The notes under the pieces were generated by a model, which was not told the origin of the DNA, searched no databases, and saw nothing but the letters and a program-made list of their open reading frames with translations. Made by a program: the position numbers and the translations under genes. A stretch of DNA of 64,000 nt from Candidatus Cloacimonetes bacterium 4572_55. Its GTDB lineage: Bacteria > 4572-55. The stretch spans positions 30,255-94,254 of the forward strand of contig NBMB01000005.1 in assembly GCA_002084765.1 (NCBI GenBank), in the 5' to 3' direction. Of this stretch, positions 45,664-53,720 are shown piece by piece (the first letter of the stretch is position 1; every line of letters starts with the position of its first letter).

Positions 45664-45790
45664 AGCTATATTTCCATAAAAAAATTTAAAATTATAGAAA
45701 AAAGTCTTGACTTTTTCTCCAAAATTATCTTTCTTTAGAAGATACATATTGATGGTTTTTGTTTTTGATGTTTTAAAGATATTTTGAGGA

Positions 45791-45865
<75 letters not shown>

Positions 45866-45873
45866 TTTTTTTA

Positions 45874-45947
45874 GGCGGCATGGCCAAGTGGTAAGGCAGG
45901 GGTCTGCAAAATCCTTATCCCCGGTTCAAATCCGGGTGCCGCCTCCA
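45874..45947 (+). tRNA. tRNA-Cys (GCA)
   Basis: Acceptor GGCGGCA with TGCCGCC, D arm GGCCAAGTGGTAAGGC, anticodon loop CTGCAAA reading UGY codons, and T arm CCCCGGTTCAAATCCGGG. CCA is encoded. It starts eight bases after tRNA-Gly. Confidence 0.94.
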
Positions 45948-45949
45948 AA

Positions 45950-46038
45950 GCCGGGGTGGTGGAATTGGTAGACACAAGGGACTTAAAATCCCTTGAGCTT
46001 TTAAGCTCGTGCCGGTTCAAGTCCGGCCCTCGGCACCA
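45950..46038 (+). tRNA. tRNA-Leu (TAA)
   Basis: A class II tRNA with a long variable arm (GAGCTTTTAAGCTC). Acceptor GCCGGGG with CCTCGGC, anticodon stem AGGGA/TCCCT with loop CTTAAAA giving anticodon TAA, and T arm CCGGTTCAAGTCCGG. CCA is encoded. It begins two bases after tRNA-Cys, so the three form one transcript. Confidence 0.95.
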
Positions 46039-46042
46039 AAAT

Positions 46043-46087
46043 AAAAAAAGGCGTGTATCTTTCTGGATACATGCCTTTTTTTTTTCG
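46043..46087 (+). terminator. Rho-independent terminator of the tRNA operon
   Basis: GGCGTGTATC pairs with GGATACATGCC (one G-U pair) around a short loop, preceded by A7 and followed by eleven or more T. It starts a few bases after tRNA-Leu. A textbook terminator, and probably active in both directions. Confidence 0.92.
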
Positions 46088-46108
46088 TAAAAAATCATGC
46101 CGTGTTTT

Positions 46109-46228
46109 TAATCTGCGTAATCTGCGTAATCTGCGGAGATCCTGATAATTCTTAATCTGTGATAATCTGCGTAATCTGCGGAGATCCTGATAATTCTTAA
46201 TCTGTGATAATCTGCGTAATCTGCGGAC
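46109..46228. repeat. 45-bp tandem repeat with ATCTGCGTAATCTGCGGA core
   Basis: GTAATCTGCGGAGATCCTGATAATTCTTAATCTGTGATAATCTGC repeats with a 45-base period (about 2.5 copies), preceded by shorter AATCTGCGT units. It is the same family as the repeats at 7646-7917 and 56089-56188. It ends ten bases before the DUF2085 start codon. Confidence 0.85.
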
Positions 46229-46238
46229 CCTTTATACC

Positions 46239-46940
46239 ATGGGATTTCATAATCAGAACTTATGGATCGCAATCGGCTTTGATCTATCCCACGTGGCAGA
46301 CTATATGGGACAGACAGTCTGTCATCAAATTCCAGACCGGAGTTTTTCGATAGACGACAAAACTCTGTTTGTCTGCAGCCGATGCGCAGGCGTCTATTGG
46401 GGCGTTGTCGCGGCTTTTTTTCAGTTGACCTTACGAGGAAAAATTTGGGCGGCTGATCCCCCAACCGGCTATTTCCGACCCATCCTTATCCTGGCAATGG
46501 CTCCGATGATCATAGACGCGGTTATCCTCAAGTTCTTAGGACCGGATTTGGGCAATATATTTCGATATGCAGTCGGTTTTTGCTTCGGCGCGGCGACCTT
46601 CTTTTTTCTCCAGCCCATTATCTCTCAACGAATCGGCTTCAATAGGAAAGTGCCCGGACTTCAAGGAGGTCGGGACGGACTGTCGCTCCTCCTCGTAAGC
46701 CTGCTATTTCTATTGATAGTGACTCCGGCAGTGCCGATTTTCCCGCCTCAAATTTATCAATGGATCACACTTTTCGGATTTTTCCTGCTATTCACCCTCT
46801 TTAATCTCATGGCGATTCTCTATCTGATCCTTCCCTCAGAAGAATTCGAGTCGATCCCGTCGGTTCTCGGGATATATACCGCGGCACTCCTATTCTCTCT
46901 CGCAGAAATCTTTATAGCGCATCTGATCGTGCCCAGATAA
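46239..46940 (+). CDS. DUF2085 family membrane protein
   Basis: A 233-residue inner-membrane protein with about five helices. The N-terminal motif CHQIPDRSFSIDDKTLFVCS and RCAGVYWGV is the DUF2085 signature (CHQ.P.RSF...CSRC.G.Y), with three Cys that may bind a metal. The function is unknown. The ATG lies directly after the repeat block with no recognisable ribosome binding site, so the repeat insertion may have changed its expression. Confidence 0.8.
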   Translation: MGFHNQNLWIAIGFDLSHVADYMGQTVCHQIPDRSFSIDDKTLFVCSRCAGVYWGVVAAFFQLTLRGKIWAADPPTGYFRPILILAMAPMIIDAVILKFLGPDLGNIFRYAVGFCFGAATFFFLQPIISQRIGFNRKVPGLQGGRDGLSLLLVSLLFLLIVTPAVPIFPPQIYQWITLFGFFLLFTLFNLMAILYLILPSEEFESIPSVLGIYTAALLFSLAEIFIAHLIVPR

Positions 46941-47215
46941 TTTATCGACATGCACGGACACAGAGTTCACAAAATTATGGGCATTTTTCCCACTGAAAAG
47001 GAACTACTTTCCCTTGATAAAACAAAAATTTTTTGAAAATTCATTGAAGCACTGCGTTTTTTGATAGACAAGACGAAAATGTCGCAGCGAGAATAGCAAT
47101 ATTTCTTTACAATATGACTCAAGGCTATTATTTTCAGATAATCAAGGTTTTACTGCCCAGGTATCTGATATTTAATTAAAATCGATAATGATATCGAGTG
47201 TAAGGGAGCTTTTCT
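46941..47215. other. Intergenic region upstream of the symporter
   Basis: About 275 bases with no gene, no strong hairpin and no repeat of the window's families. AAGGGAGC near 47201 is the symporter's ribosome binding site. Confidence 0.4.
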
Positions 47216-48583
47216 ATGCAATTTATCCAAGAAATCGTGAGCATGATCGGCGGCTTTGTCTGGGGACCGGTCATGATTCTTTTTTTGGTCGGAACTGGCT
47301 TGTTTTTAACAATCCGCTTTAAATTTATCCAATTCACCGGCTTCGGTCACGCTTTGGGTCTTCTCACTGGGAAATATGACGATCCAGAAGACACGGGAGA
47401 CATTACCCATTTTCAAGCACTGAGCGCGGCTCTGTCCGCGACGATCGGCACCGGTAACATCGCAGGAGTGGCGACCGCTATCGCTTCTGGGGGACCGGGC
47501 GCGGTCTTCTGGATGTGGATCACCGCGCTGGTAGGTATGGCGACAAAATTCACCTCCTGCCTGCTCAGTCAGAAATACCGGAAGGTGAACGAGCAGGGAA
47601 TCGTCAGCGGGGGACCCATGTATTATTTGGAGCATGGCTTGGGACAAAAATGGCTGGGCGTCCTGTTCGCCTTATTCACTGTGATAGCGAGTTTCGGCAT
47701 CGGCAATATGGTGCAGGCGAACTCGGTAGCTGAGCCCCTCTATGATATTTTGAACGTGCCGAAGTGGATTACTGGCACAGTGTTAGCTCTATTAGTGGCA
47801 ATGGTTATCCTGGGCGGGATTCGGCGTATTGCTGTCGTTGCCGGCAAGATCGTCCCTTTGATGGTCATATTGTATGTTGGCGGCGCATTAATCATATTAT
47901 TCCACCATATAGACCAGATTCTACCGACATTGAAACTCATCGTGGAAAAGGCGTTCACGCCGACCGCGGCGATTGGCGGATTCACCGGCGCAACAGTGAT
48001 GCAGACCGTCCGATTTGGAGTGGCTCGCGGGATATTTTCCAACGAGTCGGGATTAGGAAGCGCGCCCATCGCACATGCCGCGGCAAAGACAAAAGAGCCA
48101 GTTCGAGAAGGTCTGGTCGCGTCCGTTGGTCCATTTATCGACACCATTGTAGTCTGCACCATGACAGCACTGATCATTGTCCTGTCTGGTTTATGGCACA
48201 ATGTGGACGGGACAGGGGCGCAACTCACAGGAGCCACACTCAGTGCCAGAGCATTTGAGAGCGGCATACCGTTCGGGCAATATATTATCAGCTTCGGACT
48301 CGTTTTCTTCGCCTTCTCCACGATCTTGGCATGGTCTTATTATGGAGACCGCAGCGCGGAATACCTCTTTGGTTCCAAGGCAGTGAAACCCTACCGTTGG
48401 CTATGGGTCATAATCGTCCCGATCGGCGCGACCAGCCAATTGGATGTTGTCTGGAACCTGTCCGACGCGGCAAACGGCTTGATGGCAATACCAAATCTGA
48501 TCGGTTTAATCGGTCTCTCCGGCGTGGTCGCCGCGGAATTGAAAGATTATCTCTCCCGAGAGCATAAGCCCTATGGTCAATAA
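47216..48583 (+). CDS. Sodium:alanine/glycine symporter (AGCS family)
   Basis: A 455-residue secondary transporter with about eleven helices that imports alanine or glycine with sodium. The family signature is present: SATIGTGNIAGVATAIASGG followed by PGAVFWMWITALVGMATKF, as are YRKVNEQGIVSGGPMYYLEHG, FGVARGIFSNESGLGSAPIA and ILAWSYYGDRSAEYLFG. The length is typical. GTAAGGGAGC precedes the ATG. It stands alone or leads the cupin gene 39 bases downstream. Confidence 0.93.
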   Translation: MQFIQEIVSMIGGFVWGPVMILFLVGTGLFLTIRFKFIQFTGFGHALGLLTGKYDDPEDTGDITHFQALSAALSATIGTGNIAGVATAIASGGPGAVFWMWITALVGMATKFTSCLLSQKYRKVNEQGIVSGGPMYYLEHGLGQKWLGVLFALFTVIASFGIGNMVQANSVAEPLYDILNVPKWITGTVLALLVAMVILGGIRRIAVVAGKIVPLMVILYVGGALIILFHHIDQILPTLKLIVEKAFTPTAAIGGFTGATVMQTVRFGVARGIFSNESGLGSAPIAHAAAKTKEPVREGLVASVGPFIDTIVVCTMTALIIVLSGLWHNVDGTGAQLTGATLSARAFESGIPFGQYIISFGLVFFAFSTILAWSYYGDRSAEYLFGSKAVKPYRWLWVIIVPIGATSQLDVVWNLSDAANGLMAIPNLIGLIGLSGVVAAELKDYLSREHKPYGQ

Positions 48584-48622
48584 CACCTCGCAATTTGGTC
48601 GCGATTACTGGACTGATAAAAT

Positions 48623-49147
48623 ATGAAAAAATGTAATTATTGGATTGATAAGCTTGGACTTACGCCGCATCCAGAAGGCGGATATTATAAGGAAACCTAT
48701 CGATCTGACGAGGTTTTTTCTCGATCTGCATTACCCGATCGATACTGCGGAGACCGTGTTTTTTCCACAGCCATCCTTTTTCTATTAAAAAGCGGTCAAT
48801 GCTCGCATTTTCATCGGTTACAGACCGACGAAATCTGGCATTATCACGCGGGCAGTCCTTTGACGCTACATCTGATCGCGCCTGACGATTCATATACCGC
48901 TCTTGGTCTGGGAGCTGATCCGGATAATGGACTCGCATTCCAACGCGTGATCAAAAGAGGCAGTTGGTTCGGCGCGACTGTGTCAGCCTCATGTAAACGA
49001 TCTGACACATTTTCTCTGGTCGGCTGCACACTTTCCCCTGGATTTGATTTTGCCGATTTCGAGCTGTGCGATCGAGAGGATCTGATCCGTCAATTCCCCG
49101 CGCATCAGGAGATCATTCTTAAGTTGACTCGCCCTCCCGCGGGATAA
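48623..49147 (+). CDS. DUF985 cupin protein
   Basis: A 174-residue soluble protein of the DUF985 cupin family. It opens with WIDKLGLTPHPEGGYYKETY, then STAILFLLKSGQCSHFHRLQ, DEIWHYHAGSPLTLHLI, and FQRVIKRGSWFGATV, ending SPGFDFADFELCDR. Cupin histidines (HFH and HYH) could hold a metal. Yeast YML079w is the structural model for the family; its substrate is unknown. Confidence 0.88.
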   Translation: MKKCNYWIDKLGLTPHPEGGYYKETYRSDEVFSRSALPDRYCGDRVFSTAILFLLKSGQCSHFHRLQTDEIWHYHAGSPLTLHLIAPDDSYTALGLGADPDNGLAFQRVIKRGSWFGATVSASCKRSDTFSLVGCTLSPGFDFADFELCDREDLIRQFPAHQEIILKLTRPPAG

Positions 49148-49161
49148 TTACACAGAACCAA

Positions 49162-50616
49162 ATGACAGAAAAATCTCGAGCCGTTCTTTTCAAGCGAATT
49201 ATGATTATTAACCCCTCCTCATCGGTCAAGATGACTAAGGAGGGGCGGGTGATCATGTCGCTTAACATCTCCTTTGAGCCGCCGAGAATGCCGTTGTCCA
49301 TGGCGATCATGGCCGCGGGATTGGAACAACGGTCTGGCGATGTAAAGATCGTTGACTCGGTCAACATGGGGCTGAGTCGAGCAAGTGAGCGCGCGATAAT
49401 CGCCTCTTATGGACCTGACCTGGTCATTGTCAACGCAAGCACGCCCACGATCACAGACGACATGGCGTCAATACGCGACGCAAAATCTCTGGGTGCATAT
49501 ACAGCGGCTTTTGGTCAGCATATCGACGCGCTTCCGCTTGAAACCATGGCGGATCATCCCGACCTGGATTTCTGCTTTTTGCAAGAGCCAGAACTTGTCG
49601 CGGCAAAATTTGTTGACCATTGGAACAGCCGAGATAAGCTCGATAACTCATTGGGATTGGCATACCGCTCGGAGGATGGACAGCCCATTCTCACCCCTCC
49701 TTATCCCCGCGCGTCTTTGGAAACATTCCCACCCCCTGCGCGGCATCTCCTGGACCAATCTCTCTATCGCTTACCGGACGGTGAGATTTACACCACTCTT
49801 CTGGCAAGCCGCGGTTGTCCCTACGACTGCGGATTCTGCGTCGCGCCGGTCTATCACGGATTGAAAACCCGACGTCGAGACCCGATCTCATTGGTAAACG
49901 AGGTGATAGAGGTCGCAGAAAATTCCCATATTCGCGCGGTCATGTTCCAATCCGACCTGTTCACATCGCAAAAGAAGTGGGTCATAGAGGTCTGCCAAGA
50001 GCTGATCCAGCGCGCGCCGCCAATCCGCTGGATATGCAACAGCCGAGTGGATACGGTCGATGAAGAGACCCTCGTCATGATGAAAAAAGCAGGCTGTTTT
50101 TTGATCGGCGTGGGCATCGAGTCCGGTAGCCCGCGGATGCTGTCGGTTCTGGGAAAAAAAAAGGTGGAGCCTGAGCGGATCGAGTGGATGATCCATACAT
50201 GCAGGCGGCTGGGGATTATGACCAACGGCTCTTTTGTGATCGGATATCCGGGGGAGACGATAGAATCCCTCCGACAAACTGAGGAGCTGGTCATGCGATT
50301 GCCATTGGATTTTGCTGTGTTTATGTGCGCCGCGCCTTTCCCCGGCACCAGGTTGTATCAATATTTGACAGACCCTGAGACGCCCCACCGCCTTACTGGA
50401 AATTGGGAAAATATAGCGTTCCATGACTATGTGATTGAGGGCGGACTCTCGCCGGAAACTGTCAAACAATTCAACTCCCGAATCTGGCGAAAATATTTTT
50501 TTAGCCTCCATTATGCCAAACTGCGCTTGAGAGACCTGAAACACCCGGTTCGGTTGACCAAGACGATTTGGTACGCGCTCAAACGTCTGCAAAAAATGCG
50601 GAAGAGCTTCCGGTGA
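49162..50616 (+). CDS. B12-binding-type radical SAM protein
   Basis: A 484-residue protein. The N-terminal part (about 15-175) resembles a cobalamin-binding Rossmann domain (MPLSMAIMAAGLEQRSGDVK, then PDLVIVNASTPTITDDMASI) but lacks a clear DxHxxG, so B12 may not bind. The radical SAM domain has its 4Fe-4S motif CPYDCGFC within LASRGCPYDCGFCVAPVYHG, and ends with the typical GSFVIGYPGETIESLRQT. It belongs to the large B12-binding/radical SAM group near HpnP, BchE and MiaB-like proteins; the substrate is not known. ATG 49162 is used; ATG 49201, just before the first conserved strand, is possible. Confidence 0.85.
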   Translation: MTEKSRAVLFKRIMIINPSSSVKMTKEGRVIMSLNISFEPPRMPLSMAIMAAGLEQRSGDVKIVDSVNMGLSRASERAIIASYGPDLVIVNASTPTITDDMASIRDAKSLGAYTAAFGQHIDALPLETMADHPDLDFCFLQEPELVAAKFVDHWNSRDKLDNSLGLAYRSEDGQPILTPPYPRASLETFPPPARHLLDQSLYRLPDGEIYTTLLASRGCPYDCGFCVAPVYHGLKTRRRDPISLVNEVIEVAENSHIRAVMFQSDLFTSQKKWVIEVCQELIQRAPPIRWICNSRVDTVDEETLVMMKKAGCFLIGVGIESGSPRMLSVLGKKKVEPERIEWMIHTCRRLGIMTNGSFVIGYPGETIESLRQTEELVMRLPLDFAVFMCAAPFPGTRLYQYLTDPETPHRLTGNWENIAFHDYVIEGGLSPETVKQFNSRIWRKYFFSLHYAKLRLRDLKHPVRLTKTIWYALKRLQKMRKSFR

Positions 50617-50712
50617 TCTCTGAGAAAAATATAGCGAATTTTGTTGGACTCCGTTATCTTTGATTTCCCGCTATTCTGGATCATTCACCACGGAGAAAAT
50701 GAGGAGTATCTG

Positions 50713-51960
50713 ATGTTAAAAAAAATAAAAATTGAAAAGTTATTTGGTGATTTTGACTATGAAATGGAGCTTAAAAAGGGAGGCGTGACGATCCTTACCG
50801 GTCCAAATGGATACGGTAAGACAACTATTTTGAAAATTCTTCACGCCTTTTTTACAAAAAATACATTGTTCTTTTCGAGGATATCCTTTAGAAATATCAT
50901 ATTGAGTCTGGAAAAAAAAGAAATCAGAGTATTTAACTCTACTGGCGACGTTCATACCAGTTCCGCTCTTATACAAATTGAAGGTTATGATCCTCCGACT
51001 AAAGCACTGCCCGGTATCAAAGAGAATATCCCCCCGCCTTCAAATCGACCTTCTGAATATCGTCATTCTGTTATATTTAGATGGGAAATCGAAAATAAAC
51101 CCCCCTATGAATCAGAAATGCTACGGACAGATGCCCAAATCAAGGAATTTAAAGAGTCTATGCCTGATATTGGCGACGCCTATTTCATTGGAGAGCAGCG
51201 TATTATCAAATTTTCTTCCGGGGAGAAGAGGTTTTCCCTCAGCATTGAGGAATATGCTAAGGAATTGGCTGGGGAAATTGCGAAAACGTTTGACGAACTT
51301 CGTATGGTTAGTCAGAGGCTCGACATGAGTTTTCCAAAACGACTCATTAACGAATCCAATAGGATAAGTGAAGAGGACTTTGATGAGAGGTATAAAGCTC
51401 TCAGAAAAAAACAAAAATTACTAAATTCGTATGGGATGTCTGTTATTGAGGGTGGCGAGGTCGCTTCTTTCAGCGAAGACGACGCCAAAGTTTTGCTTAT
51501 CTATCTGAGCGATATGGAAAAGAGACTTGCCGTTTTTGACGACATATTGGAAAAGCTGGATATATTTTCCAATATCTTAAACAAAAAGGATTTTTCTCAA
51601 AAAAGAGTGAAGATAACTCCCAAATACGGCTTTTTTTGGGAGAAAGAAGGGATGGCAGAAAAGGAGACAGGGGAGAAAGGGTTACCTTTAAAAAATCTGT
51701 CATCCGGCGAGCAACAGCAAGCGATCTTCTGGTATGAACTGATTTTTAAGGCGCATCCCGGCACGCTTGTACTGATTGACGAGCCTGAAACATCGCTTCA
51801 TATTGTCTGGCAGAAGGAAGTAATCAACGATCTGCTAAAAATAGCCGAGTTGCGGGACCTATCAATTATTGTGACGACCCACTCTCCCTATATAATAGCG
51901 GAGCATTGGAATTTGACAGTTGATCTTTGGGATTTACATAGTGGGGAGATAACCGAGTGA
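50713..51960 (+). CDS. AAA/ABC-type ATPase, AriA-like (PARIS-type defence)
   Basis: A 415-residue SMC/ABC-like ATPase. Walker A is LTGPNGYGKTTILKIL (residues about 30-45), the middle is a coiled arm, then the signature LSSGEQQQAIFWYELI, Walker B LVLIDEPETSLHIVWQK and H-loop TTHSPYIIAE. This is the AAA_15/AAA_21 class found in defence pairs. GAGGAG six bases before ATG 50713 fixes the start; an upstream TTG extension is unsupported. Its stop overlaps the DUF4435 gene by four bases. An AAA ATPase plus DUF4435 pair matches the AriA-AriB layout of the PARIS anti-phage system, in which AriA senses a phage anti-restriction protein and releases AriB. PARIS itself is an inference. Confidence 0.82.
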   Translation: MLKKIKIEKLFGDFDYEMELKKGGVTILTGPNGYGKTTILKILHAFFTKNTLFFSRISFRNIILSLEKKEIRVFNSTGDVHTSSALIQIEGYDPPTKALPGIKENIPPPSNRPSEYRHSVIFRWEIENKPPYESEMLRTDAQIKEFKESMPDIGDAYFIGEQRIIKFSSGEKRFSLSIEEYAKELAGEIAKTFDELRMVSQRLDMSFPKRLINESNRISEEDFDERYKALRKKQKLLNSYGMSVIEGGEVASFSEDDAKVLLIYLSDMEKRLAVFDDILEKLDIFSNILNKKDFSQKRVKITPKYGFFWEKEGMAEKETGEKGLPLKNLSSGEQQQAIFWYELIFKAHPGTLVLIDEPETSLHIVWQKEVINDLLKIAELRDLSIIVTTHSPYIIAEHWNLTVDLWDLHSGEITE

Positions 51961-52832
51961 GCACGCAAAAATCTGTAAAAAAAGGTCTCGATAAAGAATC
52001 CTTTACCGATGGAATCCGCGTTATATTAAGAGACCGCGAATATAAGGAGACTTTGGTTATTGTGGAGGGGCCCACGGATAAAAAATTATTTTCAAAACTG
52101 ATCACTGCCGATATAGAAGTCTCTAACGGTGTAGATCTCCTGATATTCGCGGTCTCTAAATTGTCAAAAGAAAAAGAATTTGCAGATAGAGTGATTGGCA
52201 TAAGAGACGCGGATTTTCTCCATTTAGATAAAAAAGTAGGCGGAACCAATATATTTCTGACTGATTTTCATGACGCGGAGATGATGATCCTTTCATGCGA
52301 TAAGGCATACCTTGGGGTGGCGTACGAATATCTTCCGTTAACGCCAAAGGACGACAACGAATATCTTCCGTTAACGATAAAGGGCGACTATCTCACTTTA
52401 CGGGAAAAAATTCTGAAATCAATCGCTTTTATCGGAGGTCTCCGGTGGATAAATGACTCAGACGATTTGGTATTGAATTTTAAGAAACATCCCATTGGCA
52501 ATTATTATAAGGGAAAGAGTCTTGATGAAGAAGCCTGTCTTAAGATGATTATGCAGAGGTCGGAATCCAAAAAGAGAGGTGTTTCCAAAAAAGAAATAAT
52601 GATGAAAATAGAAAATATATCTGATTATTTCAATCTTTGTAATGGACATGATTTTCAGAGAGCATTTGCAATTCATATAACCGAGAGAACAAAAAAAGGT
52701 GTGAGCGAGGATACGATAGCCCGCATGTTTCGTATAGCTTACGAATTTACATCTTTCCAGAAGACCGACCTATATCAACAATTAAAAAATTGGTCTGACG
52801 CCCGATCAAAAGAGTTATTCAGACAAGATTGA
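51957..52832 (+). CDS. DUF4435 TOPRIM-like protein, AriB-like (PARIS-type effector)
   Basis: A 291-residue protein of the DUF4435 family, a TOPRIM-related nuclease fold. The N-terminal strand-turn-acid motif is LVIVEGPTDKKLFSKL (Glu in VEGPTD), followed by VIGIRDADFLHLD (DxD) and FLTDFHDAEMMIL. In PARIS, AriB is a DUF4435 nuclease that cuts host tRNA when released. Translation is coupled to the ATPase (ATGA overlap, GTG start at 51957). A 33-base direct duplication (52326-52391) encodes EYLPLTPKDDN then EYLPLTIKGDY, a local tandem expansion next to the active-site region. Confidence 0.8.
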   Translation: MSTQKSVKKGLDKESFTDGIRVILRDREYKETLVIVEGPTDKKLFSKLITADIEVSNGVDLLIFAVSKLSKEKEFADRVIGIRDADFLHLDKKVGGTNIFLTDFHDAEMMILSCDKAYLGVAYEYLPLTPKDDNEYLPLTIKGDYLTLREKILKSIAFIGGLRWINDSDDLVLNFKKHPIGNYYKGKSLDEEACLKMIMQRSESKKRGVSKKEIMMKIENISDYFNLCNGHDFQRAFAIHITERTKKGVSEDTIARMFRIAYEFTSFQKTDLYQQLKNWSDARSKELFRQD

Positions 52833-52886
52833 AAGGCACTATTTTCAAATGGCTGACACATTTACCAAAAAGAGCGAACAGGAATC

Positions 52887-53258
52887 ATGCGAGCCGTGAA
52901 GTCTCGCGGCAATAAATCTACAGAATTGAAATTGATCGAGCTTTTTAAAAAGCACGGAATTAAAGGGTGGAGACGGAATTACAAACTTTTTGGTAAGCCT
53001 GATTTTGTTTTCCCAAAGGTTCGGATCGTTATTTTTGCCGATGGATGTTTCTGGCATGGACACGACTGCAGAAACACAAAACCTAAAGACAATGCGGAAT
53101 ATTGGGAAAAGAAAATCCAAAGGAATCGGAAAAGGGATGCGCAGGTCACAGAGCGATTGACCAGCAAAGGCTGGCTGGTGTTTCGTATTTGGGAATGCGA
53201 TTTTAAGAAGAGAGGACTTCCCAAGGAATTGCTTGATATTTTTTGCAGTGTTCCATAA
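52887..53258 (+). CDS. vsr: Very short patch repair endonuclease Vsr (5' end frameshifted)
   Basis: A 123-residue T:G mismatch endonuclease of the Vsr family: MRAVKSRGNKSTELKLIELF, the catalytic core GKPDFVFPKVRIVIFADGCF with WHGHDC, and GWLVFRIWECDF. The true start is probably ATG 52849: it reads MADTFTKK and, after adding one A to the five-A run at 52867-52871, continues KERTGIMRAVKS into this frame, exactly like normal Vsr N-termini. As read, the MADTFTKK frame stops at 52897, so only the shorter product from 52887 would be made. No cytosine methyltransferase partner is in the window. It directly follows the AriA/AriB-like pair. Confidence 0.85.
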   Translation: MRAVKSRGNKSTELKLIELFKKHGIKGWRRNYKLFGKPDFVFPKVRIVIFADGCFWHGHDCRNTKPKDNAEYWEKKIQRNRKRDAQVTERLTSKGWLVFRIWECDFKKRGLPKELLDIFCSVP

Positions 53259-53329
53259 TCATGCCCTTTCCTATTAAAAAAAATATCCCTCAGCCTTGAA
53301 ACAATTAGCAACGACATGCAGCCTATTCT

Positions 53330-53621
53330 TTAGCCCCATCGAGGTTTTGTTACAATGACCACAAGTATGAATACTCCGCAAAGAATACCCGGGATAGATA
53401 AAACCAGAAGGAGCATGATCCCGAAAACCTGGGTATCCAATCGCCTTCAGCCAGAGACTCCCAGCAATGACGACTGCTAACGCAGCCAAAATAGCGATCC
53501 ATATCCCGACGTTGAATAAAGAAATCGATCTGTTCTCCAAGCCAAGAAGAAAGAAGACGACGACGATGGCACTGATCAGTGCGTCAATGCCCAAAAAAAT
53601 CCAAAAAAACAATAACTTCAA
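53330..53621 (-). pseudogene. Small two-helix membrane protein ('osmoprotectant transporter permease'-like), frameshifted
   Basis: The start codon frame gives MKLLFFWIFLGIDALISAIV and SLWLKAIGYPGF, matching a family of roughly 95-residue membrane proteins often labelled osmoprotectant transporter permease. From GYPGF the reading frame becomes non-family sequence and runs to 53274. Removing one base (near 53423) restores GIMLLLVLSIPGILCGVFIL then VVIVTKPRWG and a stop at 53330, exactly the usual family ending. So the gene has a single-base insertion, either real or an assembly error. The function is unknown. Confidence 0.75.
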
Positions 53622-53652
53622 GAGTATGTCCTCCTTGATTATGTGAAGATTC

Positions 53653-53672
53653 AGCCGTCGATAGAGACGGCT
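53653..53672. terminator. Short hairpin between the small membrane protein and GT2 genes
   Basis: AGCCGTC and GACGGCT form a 7-bp stem around GATAGA, about 50 bases after the glycosyltransferase stop. There is no T run on the minus side, so it is a weak terminator candidate. Confidence 0.3.
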
Positions 53673-53720
53673 TAATTTAATGCCGCTTTCTGATGAAAAA
53701 TCGTTATGTCCCAGAAGCCC

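Noticed and set aside
45707..45741. tRNA operon promoter TTGACT plus TATCTT or TAGAAG
   Set aside because: The -35-like box is good, but no -10 box lies at 16-18 bases; the candidates are 13 or 23 bases away.
50641..50712. TTG start for the AriA-like ATPase
   Set aside because: No ribosome binding site; GAGGAG sits correctly for ATG 50713, directly before the first conserved strand.
50713..53258. Prophage or integrative element carrying the defence genes
   Set aside because: No integrase, phage structural gene or attachment repeat is seen around them; only the defence-type genes stand out.
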